Positions 6,192 through 12,256 of a stretch of 15,186 bases of DNA are shown in pieces (within the stretch, counting starts at the first letter, position 1; each line of letters begins with the position of its first letter). The stretch covers positions 1-15,186 of the forward strand of contig JAUWZG010000022.1 in the NCBI GenBank assembly GCA_030615425.1, written 5' to 3'. Made by a program: the position numbers and the translations under genes. The stretch comes from Dehalococcoidia bacterium. Lineage in GTDB: Bacteria; Chloroflexota; Dehalococcoidia; Dehalococcoidales; BS750m-G39. The notes under the pieces are model-generated. The model was given only the letters and a program-made list of their open reading frames with translations, was not told where the DNA came from and searched no databases.

Positions 6192-6920
6192 TTAGGCGGG
6201 GGTTTGGCAGATTTTCACCTCACCCCACAGCCCTATTTTATCACCATGAATGATTACCACGCCAGTCAGCCCATCAATGCCCTGGGCGAATTCAATGCCG
6301 CTGGGTATATCGTCGGGCTGGATAATCAGGTTGCCGATGGCAGTGGCGGCGGCATCAGCTAAAGCGGCTGATTGGGAAAGCACTATTACGGCATCGGCTT
6401 TCCCCTGACTCAGAGAATGCCCCACTGTCCCCGAAGAGGTGCAGATGCCCATCGGCGTATCCTGTCCCTTGATTTCCAGTCCAATCTTGCCGGTTAAGGG
6501 CGATTTTCCAGCATAAATCCCTATCAGTCTGTTATCTAAGCTCTTCAGATAGATATCGCCCCCATTTTCTACAATAATCTCCGGGGAGGAGTCAAGAAGC
6601 TGGCTGCCGACAAACTCAGCTATAGCCCCGGCCACTGAAGCCATAGGACCAATTCCCACCTTTCTTGCCGATTCTGCCATCTCGGTGACAATGCGCGGGG
6701 CATCATCTCCGATGGCGACCGGTTCCAGGGAGGTGAGAAATGAGGGATGTCTTGCAATGTACTTTTCCAACAGGTCACGGTACTTCAATACCAGCTTGAG
6801 TGCTTTCCGCTTCAGGTTAGTTGAAGCACGGATATATAAATCTGTTTCCTTGACCACTACATTGAAAGAGACCAGGTCTTCATCTTTAACCCAGTGGCGA
6901 TAGGTTCTCGGTTGATACAT
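6192..6920 (-). CDS. UPF0280 / COG2122 ApbE-like protein, homocysteine cluster
   Basis: 242-aa protein of the UPF0280 (COG2122) family, distantly related to the flavin transferase ApbE. Signature segments: GPMASVAGAIAEFVG at 91-105, VENGGDIYL at 117-125 (like the GGD core of ApbE), GICTSSGTVGHS at 158-169, followed by GKADAVIVLS and ALADAAATAIGN. No signal peptide, so cytoplasmic. From memory, the Methanosarcina acetivorans member (MA1715) was shown genetically to be needed, with the COG1900 protein and its NIL-ferredoxin, for making homocysteine from sulfide and aspartate semialdehyde. Here all three are consecutive in one operon, with only 3 nt between this gene and the ferredoxin, which supports the same role. 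The precise biochemical step is not evident from the sequence. Confidence 0.9.
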   Translation of the reverse strand: MYQPRTYRHWVKDEDLVSFNVVVKETDLYIRASTNLKRKALKLVLKYRDLLEKYIARHPSFLTSLEPVAIGDDAPRIVTEMAESARKVGIGPMASVAGAIAEFVGSQLLDSSPEIIVENGGDIYLKSLDNRLIGIYAGKSPLTGKIGLEIKGQDTPMGICTSSGTVGHSLSQGKADAVIVLSQSAALADAAATAIGNLIIQPDDIPSGIEFAQGIDGLTGVVIIHGDKIGLWGEVKICQTPA

Positions 6921-6923
6921 GGA

Positions 6924-7334
6924 CTAGAAGTGCACCTCCATAGCTCGCGGGGGGCAAGCCTTGATACATAGTCCGCAAGCCACGCATTTTTCATCATAAA
7001 AGTCGACCCGCCTGGTTAGAGGGTCAAGTTCAAAGGCGCCCGAGGGGCAAATAGTAATACAGGCACCGCAATGGGTGCACCTTTCCTCATTGCGGAGGAC
7101 ATCCTGGCTGAGCGATTGTATCCTCACCCCGGTTTCAGCCAGATACCTGATACCCTTATCATACTCCTCCTGCTCCCCGCTCAGTTCTAATACCAGCAGC
7201 CCTTCTTCTTCCGGGGTAACCAGAGCCTTTAAGATATTAAATTCAAGGTCGTAGTCCTTAGCCAGTCGGCAGACTATAGGACGCTCTACCACCCGCTTGG
7301 GAAAGTGCAGGACTATTCTCTTGGAAACATCCAT
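6924..7334 (-). CDS. NIL-domain 2x[4Fe-4S] ferredoxin of homocysteine synthesis
   Basis: 136-aa protein with an N-terminal NIL domain (about 1-80) and a C-terminal bacterial-type diferredoxin. Cluster I ligands are Cys86, 89, 92 and 96 (CTHCGACITICP); cluster II ligands are Cys117, 120, 123 and 127 (CVACGLCIKACP). It is the counterpart of Methanosarcina MA1822, partner of the COG1900 homocysteine protein, and presumably supplies electrons for reducing a persulfide or thiolation intermediate. The frame extends nine codons upstream to ATG 7361. I chose ATG 7334 because AAGGAG at 7346-7341 is ideally placed and because this start leaves a 19-nt gap after the hcyBio stop in place of an overlap. 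UPF0280 begins 3 nt after the stop. A second, cluster-less NIL paralogue closes the operon. Confidence 0.92.
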   Translation of the reverse strand: MDVSKRIVLHFPKRVVERPIVCRLAKDYDLEFNILKALVTPEEEGLLVLELSGEQEEYDKGIRYLAETGVRIQSLSQDVLRNEERCTHCGACITICPSGAFELDPLTRRVDFYDEKCVACGLCIKACPPRAMEVHF

Positions 7335-7340
7335 TTTCGT

Positions 7341-7346
7341 CTCCTT
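7341..7346 (-). promoter_or_regulatory. Ribosome binding site deciding the NIL-ferredoxin start
   Basis: AAGGAG on the minus strand, 6 nt before ATG 7334. No comparable site precedes the upstream in-frame ATG at 7361, which overlaps the hcyBio stop. Confidence 0.8.
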
Positions 7347-7353
7347 GTGTTTG

Positions 7354-8559
7354 CTATTCAATGGGTCGTTCTTTAAGTGGCTTAAAGGTTATCCCTGATT
7401 CTACCCCAGGCAGGGGCGCCACTGGTTCGGTTAGCAGGAACTTCCCGCTCAGTATCCATTGCTTTAGCGTATTAGCAATCTCCACTGCCCTTGGGTAGCT
7501 AGATAGGGAAGCAGTAGGCACTTCTTTACCCTTGAGTTTTACCTTGCCGCTCTTCAGTTGAGCATAGCTAACTTCGCCCAATATATCCGGTTTCAGATTG
7601 GGATAGGCGTCAGCATAATCAATAACGGCGGAAAAAATCTCGGCGTCGGTTACCGTGGTGTAGCCCAGGATTTCTTCAGAGAGTATGGGGATGGCTACGC
7701 CAATGCCTACCGTTAGGGTGCAGCCATAGCCCAGCATACTGGTTCCCATCAGCCATTTGGGACTCATTTGCTTTAAATCGCCAATAACGCAGAGTGTTCC
7801 CGCCCCCCTCTTGGGGACTCCCTTTTCGGTGCGGGGCACGTCTGGGTTGTGCTGTGTGCCATGCCAGGCGATGAAGCCTATACCACCCCCCAGGAATACC
7901 CTGGTGCCGATGCCGATGGTCTTGTAATAGGGGTCATTGAGCAACGGCGAAAGCTGCCCGGCACTGCAATAGTTGATATTGCCCAGGTTGGCCCGCAGCA
8001 CGCCCATATAGGTATAGATTGTCTTGTCCGAGGCGTTTGCCGCCACATTGTCGTTCTGGTAAGCATTCCTGATGTTGAATAGCACCGCCTCATTGAGGTC
8101 TTTGATGTTAATCCAGGTCTCTAATTTTTTTCTGGGGTAGCAGTCGGTGCCGTAGGCGATTGCCTCCAGCCTGACGTCCTTGCCGGCGACAAGTTCCTCA
8201 ATTACATGCCCGCCCCCATAGTTGAATTCGCCGGGATAGACCTTGTTTCTGGGGTCATCATCGGGGAGGGCATTGGCACCGATGAATAGGTCTACCGCCG
8301 CCAGGCCGGTATAAGCCGGGACATCATTAAGGTAGGCTCGGCCGCCACCGAGCTTGATTCTGGGCTTGGAGTGTCCGATATTAAGGTAGGCGCCAGATGA
8401 GCACATGGGACCGAAGGTGGCGGTGGTAACCACGTCTACTTCCTGGGCTGCCTTCTTGATGCCCTTCTCTTTAGCAATATCTATTATCTCCCCAGCAGTA
8501 ACTACTACCGCTTTGCCCTGCTGTATCTTTTCGTTTATCTCTTCAATCGTTTTTGCCAT
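7354..8559 (-). CDS. Homocysteine biosynthesis protein, COG1900/DUF39 (HcyBio)
   Basis: 401-aa protein of the DUF39/COG1900 family (Pfam HcyBio). In methanogens and other anaerobes it makes homocysteine directly from sulfide and aspartate semialdehyde, bypassing O-acyl-homoserine. Family features: TTATFGPMCSSGAYLNIGH with Cys53, PRIKLGGGRAYLNDVPAYTGLAAVD, FNYGGGHVIEEL, AYGTDCYPRK with Cys140, then FLGGGIGFIAWHGTQHNP and MLGYGCTLTVGIGVAIPIL. Work on the Methanosarcina protein MA1821 pointed to two conserved cysteines and a persulfide; Cys53 and Cys140 are the likely equivalents (from memory). No signal peptide. Start ATG 8559 has AGGAGG seven bases upstream (8572-8567). It is first in the operon, behind a promoter, folded leader and terminator at 8859-8620. 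Length and motifs look complete. Confidence 0.94.
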   Translation of the reverse strand: MAKTIEEINEKIQQGKAVVVTAGEIIDIAKEKGIKKAAQEVDVVTTATFGPMCSSGAYLNIGHSKPRIKLGGGRAYLNDVPAYTGLAAVDLFIGANALPDDDPRNKVYPGEFNYGGGHVIEELVAGKDVRLEAIAYGTDCYPRKKLETWINIKDLNEAVLFNIRNAYQNDNVAANASDKTIYTYMGVLRANLGNINYCSAGQLSPLLNDPYYKTIGIGTRVFLGGGIGFIAWHGTQHNPDVPRTEKGVPKRGAGTLCVIGDLKQMSPKWLMGTSMLGYGCTLTVGIGVAIPILSEEILGYTTVTDAEIFSAVIDYADAYPNLKPDILGEVSYAQLKSGKVKLKGKEVPTASLSSYPRAVEIANTLKQWILSGKFLLTEPVAPLPGVESGITFKPLKERPIE

Positions 8560-8620
8560 ATTGAAACCTCCTAGATATTAATATTTACGCGCTGCGCTGT
8601 CAAACTGTAGTTTGCGGTGT

Positions 8621-8659
8621 AAAAACAAAAAGCCCAAGAAGTATAGTGTTCTTGGGCTT
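8621..8659 (-). terminator. Intrinsic terminator (attenuator) before hcyBio
   Basis: Reading the minus strand, an 11-bp perfect stem (8659-8649 with 8640-8630) has an 8-nt loop and is followed at once by U4-G-U5. It works only in the minus direction; the plus side has no T-tract. There is no minus-strand gene upstream to terminate. It lies about 60 nt before the hcyBio ribosome site and downstream of a good promoter, so it is best read as a conditional attenuator. Confidence 0.88.
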
Positions 8660-8690
8660 GGTTAACTCTTTGGTCAGTTGGGGAAGTTAG

Positions 8691-8814
8691 GTTGGCATGA
8701 TCCCCGAACTGGCGGCACGCCAAGCCCAGGGCATCATCATGCGAGAAGCCCCTGTATTGAAGCTAAGCTGTCCCTTCCAGTTCGGCACTAGTTTTGCCTC
8801 CTTTGTATGCCAAC
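8691..8814 (-). promoter_or_regulatory. Candidate riboswitch aptamer/leader RNA, class not recognised
   Basis: The leader of the homocysteine operon folds into nested helices. P1 pairs GUUGGCAU (8814-8807) with AUGCCAAC (8698-8691). P2 pairs CCGAACUGG (8785-8777) with CCAGUUCGG (8712-8704). Inside P2, P3 pairs CAGGGGC (8754-8748) with GCCCUG (8732-8727), with one bulged G. Next to P3, UGGGCUUGG (8728-8720) is a perfect 9-nt complement of the terminator's 5' arm CCAAGCCCA (8661-8653), so it can act as antiterminator. I compared it by eye with SAM-I, SAM-II, SAM-IV, SAH, cobalamin, T-box and THF consensus motifs and found no match. Gene context suggests a methionine-, SAM- or homocysteine-related signal, which is inference. 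Confidence 0.62.
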
Positions 8815-8830
8815 GTTTGGGATTGATGAT

Positions 8831-8859
8831 ATTGTATAGTATTTATATTCTGGCGTCAA
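8831..8859 (-). promoter_or_regulatory. Sigma70-type promoter for homocysteine operon
   Basis: Minus strand: -35 TTGACG (8859-8854), 17-bp AT-rich spacer, -10 TACAAT (8836-8831). Transcription would start near 8825, giving a leader of about 265 nt that contains the folded region and terminator. Confidence 0.72.
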
Positions 8860-8940
8860 ATTTTAGTATATTAGGTAATCCCTATATTTTTATCAACCTC
8901 ACCCCCTTTTTAATCTAGCTCTTTCTTCCCCCCTCTTCCC

Positions 8941-9075
8941 TTTTAACATGTGTTTTTCTTCCCTACCCACCCGCCCAATAGGGGTTTTACCCCTCTTAAA
9001 CACCCCAACAAAAGCACGGGATTGGGGGTGAAGCCTCCGAGGGTGGGTGGGTGGGGAAAAAGAGATAAGTTAAAA
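8941..9075. repeat. Cruciform-like palindromic element, three-way junction
   Basis: Arms 8941-8976 and 9041-9075 form an imperfect stem: TTTTAAC/GTTAAAA, TTTTTC/GAAAAA, CCC/GGG, then ACCCACCC/GGGTGGGT and a further GCCC/GGGT. Two hairpins sit inside: 8980-8985 with 8989-8994 (loop TTT), and 9001-9008 with 9022-9030 (one extra G). No coding frame of interest crosses it, and it lies between the two divergent promoters. It could be a miniature mobile element, a structured RNA, or a DNA element shared by both promoters. No flanking target-site duplication was obvious. Confidence 0.6.
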
Positions 9076-9107
9076 ACGGGGGGAGTCGATGTATTTCACC
9101 TCTCAAG

Positions 9108-9136
9108 TTGAAGAGCCCCCCTTTATAAGCTATAAT
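9108..9136 (+). promoter_or_regulatory. aspS: Sigma70-type promoter for aspS
   Basis: -35 TTGAAG (9108-9113), 17-bp spacer, -10 TATAAT (9131-9136). The predicted start near 9143 leaves a leader of only about 20 nt before aspS. Confidence 0.78.
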
Positions 9137-9153
9137 CAGCTATAACCTATATT

Positions 9154-9159
9154 AGGAGG
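9154..9159 (+). promoter_or_regulatory. aspS: Ribosome binding site deciding TTG start of aspS
   Basis: AGGAGG sits 5 nt before TTG 9165. This start gives the normal AspRS N-terminus (a few residues before SCGELS), so the TTG is well supported. Confidence 0.85.
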
Positions 9160-9164
9160 CGATT

Positions 9165-10961
9165 TTGCTCAAGAGTCATAGCTGTGGCGAACTGAGTAAA
9201 AAGGATGTTGGCACCGAGGTAACCCTGGCTGGCTGGGTAGACCGCCGCCGAGACCACGGTGGACTGATATTTATTGACCTGCGAGATAGAGAGGGCATAG
9301 TCCAGGTAGTATTTAACCCTGAAACATCACCCTCTTGCCATGAAGTAGCCAGCCAGATGCGCAGTGAATACGTAATAAGAGTCAGTGGTGAGGTGGCTCT
9401 CCGTCCTAAGGGAACCGAGAACCCTAAATTGCCCACCGGTGATATTGAGGTCATCGTCCGTAATACCGATATACTTAATCCATCAAAGACCCCTCCTTTC
9501 TATATCAATGAAGAAATTGAAGTGGAAGAAAACCTGCGTCTCAAGTATCGCTACCTCGACCTGCGCCGGGCCCGGATGGGAAAGAATCTAATGCTTCGTC
9601 ACCGGGTGGTGAAGTTTATTCGCGATTTTCTGGATGCCAAGGGGTTTATCGAGGTGGAGACACCGATTTTGATTAAGAGCACACCTGAAGGGGCTCGTGA
9701 TTACCTAGTGCCCAGCCGGGTTCATGAGGGAAAATTCTATGCTCTTCCCCAGTCGCCGCAGCAACTCAAGCAGCTGCTGATGGTCGCTGGTGTAGAGAAA
9801 TACTTTCAGATAGCCAAGTGCTTCCGAGATGAAGACACGCGGGCTGACCGCCAGCCTGAGTTCACCCAGCTTGACCTGGAGATGAGCTTTGTCGAGGAGG
9901 ATGATATCCTTAGTTTGATGGAGGAACTGTTCACGGCTATGGTGAAGACGGTTAAACCTGAAATGCAGGTTACAAAGCCCTTCACCCACCTTAGCTATGC
10001 TGAGGCAATGGAGCGCTATGGCACGGATAAGCCTGACCTGAGGTTTGGTCTGGAGCTAAAAGATTTGACCGACATTGCCGCTCAATCTGAGTTCTCTATC
10101 TTTCGTTCTGCCATTGCCGAGGGGGGTAAGGTGAGGGGTATATGCGCTCCCGGTTGCGGTGGTTATAGCCGCCGTCAGCTTGATGAGCTGAATAAGCTGG
10201 TGCAGGGCCTTGGTGGTGGGGGCTTGGTAACTATGTCACTGGGCACTGCTGGCGGGAACTTGAACGATTTAACCATTAAAGAGGTAAAGTCGGTCGCCGC
10301 CAGATTTCTAACCCTAGACCAGATTAAGCAGATGGCGCAGCGTTTGGGGGCAGATAGGGGAGACTTGCTGCTTATCGTCGCCGGCAGACCTGAGCTGGTG
10401 GATATGGTACTGAGCGAGTTGCGACAGGAGATGGGCAAGCGGCTTAAATTAGCCGACCCTAACCTGCTTGCCTTTGCTTTCATTGTGGAATTTCCCTGGC
10501 TGAACAGGAATGAAGAGAGCGGGCTGTGGGAGCCGATGCATCATCCCTTCACTGCGCCCAGGGATGAGGATATGCCCTTGCTGGACAGCGCTCCAGAAAA
10601 GGTGCGGGGCAGGCACTATGACCTGGTATGCAACGGGTGTGAGATTGCTGGCGGCAGCATCAGGATTCACACCAGCCGGCTGCAGAGGAAGGTATTCAAG
10701 CTGCTGGGCTATAGTGATGAGGAGGTTGAGGCACGCTTCGGGCATCTGCTGGAAGCTTTTGACTACGGTGCTCCCCCTCATGGTGGTATAGCCCCGGGCA
10801 TTGACCGCATTGTGATGTTGCTGGCAGGGGAAGAAACCATCAGGGAGGTTATCGCCTTTCCCAAGAACCAGAGCGCGGCTGATTTAACCTTTGATGCTCC
10901 TTCGCCGGTTAGCGATGAGCAGCTAGCTGAATTACACCTGCGTCTGCGAGAAGAAAGGTGA
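9165..10961 (+). CDS. aspS: Aspartate--tRNA ligase, predicted non-discriminating
   Basis: Bacterial-type class IIb AspRS, 598 aa, full length. N-terminal OB-fold anticodon domain with GWVDRRRDHGGLIFIDLRD; motif 1 around GFIEVETPIL; ATPEG-type STPEGARDYLVPSR; motif 2 FRDEDTRADRQPEFTQ; the inserted GAD domain in the middle; motif 3 GIAPGIDRIVMLL. His31 and Gly83 match the residues reported in Pseudomonas aeruginosa AspRS to permit charging of tRNA-Asn as well as tRNA-Asp. If that holds, the organism makes Asn-tRNA through GatCAB. Starts with TTG after a strong AGGAGG, behind its own promoter. The stop overlaps the tig start (GTGA). It heads the aspS-tig-oxidoreductase-clpP unit. Confidence 0.97.
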   Translation: MLKSHSCGELSKKDVGTEVTLAGWVDRRRDHGGLIFIDLRDREGIVQVVFNPETSPSCHEVASQMRSEYVIRVSGEVALRPKGTENPKLPTGDIEVIVRNTDILNPSKTPPFYINEEIEVEENLRLKYRYLDLRRARMGKNLMLRHRVVKFIRDFLDAKGFIEVETPILIKSTPEGARDYLVPSRVHEGKFYALPQSPQQLKQLLMVAGVEKYFQIAKCFRDEDTRADRQPEFTQLDLEMSFVEEDDILSLMEELFTAMVKTVKPEMQVTKPFTHLSYAEAMERYGTDKPDLRFGLELKDLTDIAAQSEFSIFRSAIAEGGKVRGICAPGCGGYSRRQLDELNKLVQGLGGGGLVTMSLGTAGGNLNDLTIKEVKSVAARFLTLDQIKQMAQRLGADRGDLLLIVAGRPELVDMVLSELRQEMGKRLKLADPNLLAFAFIVEFPWLNRNEESGLWEPMHHPFTAPRDEDMPLLDSAPEKVRGRHYDLVCNGCEIAGGSIRIHTSRLQRKVFKLLGYSDEEVEARFGHLLEAFDYGAPPHGGIAPGIDRIVMLLAGEETIREVIAFPKNQSAADLTFDAPSPVSDEQLAELHLRLREER

Positions 10962-12256
10962 AGGTAACCAGAGAGAAAGAAGAGAATTGCCAGGTATTGC
11001 TCACCATTGAGATGGAGCCTGCCGAGGTAGAAGAGTACTTGGAGAAGTCCTATCATCGGCTGGCCAAGAAGGCCAATATCCCCGGCTTTCGTAAAGGAAA
11101 AGCACCACGGGTGGTGCTGCAACGCTATATAGGCAAAGACAGCCTCCTTGAGGATGCGCTACAGGATCTATTGCCTCAGGCTTATGAGAAGGCACTCAAA
11201 GAGCAGGAGATTGAGGCTATCGCCAGCCCATCTATTGAAGTAACTCAGACTGAGCCGGTGGTATTTAAGGCGACAGTGCCGCTCAAGCCCACCATTGAGC
11301 TTGGCGAATACCATGGCATTAAACTCAAACCAGAGCCTGTAGAAGTAACTAAGGACGAGGTCGGCGCCGTTATAGAGCAGCTACGCCGCCAGCATGGCAC
11401 CTGGGAGCCGGTAGAGCGTGCCGCCGACTTTGATGATTTGGTAACCTTAGATGTTGAAAGCCAGGTAGAGGGAAAGCCGTTCATAAGTCAGCAGGGAGTT
11501 CAATATCAAATTCTTCATGACCAGCCTATTCCTGTGCCCGGGTTTGCCGAGCAGCTATCCGGGATGGAGGGTGGTGAGGAGAAGGAGTTCACACTCCAAC
11601 TCCCCCAAGATTACCCCCAGGCTGAGGTGGCGGGTAAAGAAGCTCGGTTTAAGGTGAAGGTTAGCGAGATAAAGCAGCAGAGGCTTCCCAAGCTAAACAA
11701 CGAATTTGCCCAGCTGGTCAGCCCCGAGTTCAAGACATTAGCCACCCTCCGCAAACAGGCCTCCACTAGCCTTCGTCTGCGGGCAGAGCAGAAAACAAAA
11801 GAGGAATTTGAAGAACGGCTAATTGATGCCGTGGTTGACTTAAGCCGAGTAGAATTCCCGTCGGTTTTGGCTGAGGCGGAAACTGACCGCCTCATAGAGC
11901 AGCAGGCGAGGTGGTTGCAGGCAGGCGGTGGGGGGCTGGAGGAATACCTGGGCAGGGTCGGTAAAACGAAGGAGGAAATGAGGGAGGAGCTGCGTCCCTT
12001 AGCCACCAAGAGGGTTACTCGCTCCCTGGTGCTGGGGAAGGTTGCTGAGGAGGAAAAGATAGAAGTTGCCGATGCTGAGATAGATGCTGAGCTGGAGAAT
12101 ATTGTGCAAAGTGCCAGTGGGAATAAGGACGAGATGCGGAAACGCCTGGATTCTTCTCAAGCCCGCCCTTCAGTTGAGCAGTTATTGACTACCCGCAAAA
12201 CGATAGAGCGGCTGGTGGAGATAGCTGGAGGTTCAGCGGGTGCCCGTAAAAAGTAA
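10958..12256 (+). CDS. tig: Trigger factor chaperone
   Basis: Ribosome-associated chaperone that binds nascent chains at the tunnel exit and carries a peptidyl-prolyl isomerase domain. 432 aa is normal. The ribosome-binding signature GFRKGKAP is at 43-50. The FKBP-type domain spans about 155-245 (from DDLVTLDVE, through PVPGFAEQLSGMEGGEEKEF, to KVKVSEIKQ). The rest is the long helical substrate-cradle domain, ending in a Ser/Gly/Ala/Lys-rich tail. It starts with GTG overlapping the aspS stop, with only a weak purine-rich site, so translational coupling is likely. The end overlaps the next gene by 17 bp. tig followed by clpP is a classic bacterial order; here an unrelated gene lies between. 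Confidence 0.96.
   Translation: MKVTREKEENCQVLLTIEMEPAEVEEYLEKSYHRLAKKANIPGFRKGKAPRVVLQRYIGKDSLLEDALQDLLPQAYEKALKEQEIEAIASPSIEVTQTEPVVFKATVPLKPTIELGEYHGIKLKPEPVEVTKDEVGAVIEQLRRQHGTWEPVERAADFDDLVTLDVESQVEGKPFISQQGVQYQILHDQPIPVPGFAEQLSGMEGGEEKEFTLQLPQDYPQAEVAGKEARFKVKVSEIKQQRLPKLNNEFAQLVSPEFKTLATLRKQASTSLRLRAEQKTKEEFEERLIDAVVDLSRVEFPSVLAEAETDRLIEQQARWLQAGGGGLEEYLGRVGKTKEEMREELRPLATKRVTRSLVLGKVAEEEKIEVADAEIDAELENIVQSASGNKDEMRKRLDSSQARPSVEQLLTTRKTIERLVEIAGGSAGARKK

Noticed and set aside
7335..7361. Upstream ATG (7361) as start of the NIL-ferredoxin
   Set aside because: Would overlap the hcyBio stop and lacks a ribosome site, whereas ATG 7334 has AAGGAG at ideal distance and begins at the conserved NIL domain.
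8691..8814. SAM-I, cobalamin, T-box or SRP RNA in the homocysteine leader
   Set aside because: The GGAAGGGACAGC stretch briefly recalls SRP helix 8, and the context suggests SAM. The SRP GGAA tetraloop stem, SAM-I core, B12 box and T-box UGGNACC are all absent.
8697..8918. 73-aa plus-strand open frame in the intergenic region
   Set aside because: Runs through the minus-strand leader and promoter, has no Shine-Dalgarno and a composition unlike protein; the RNA leader explains the sequence better.
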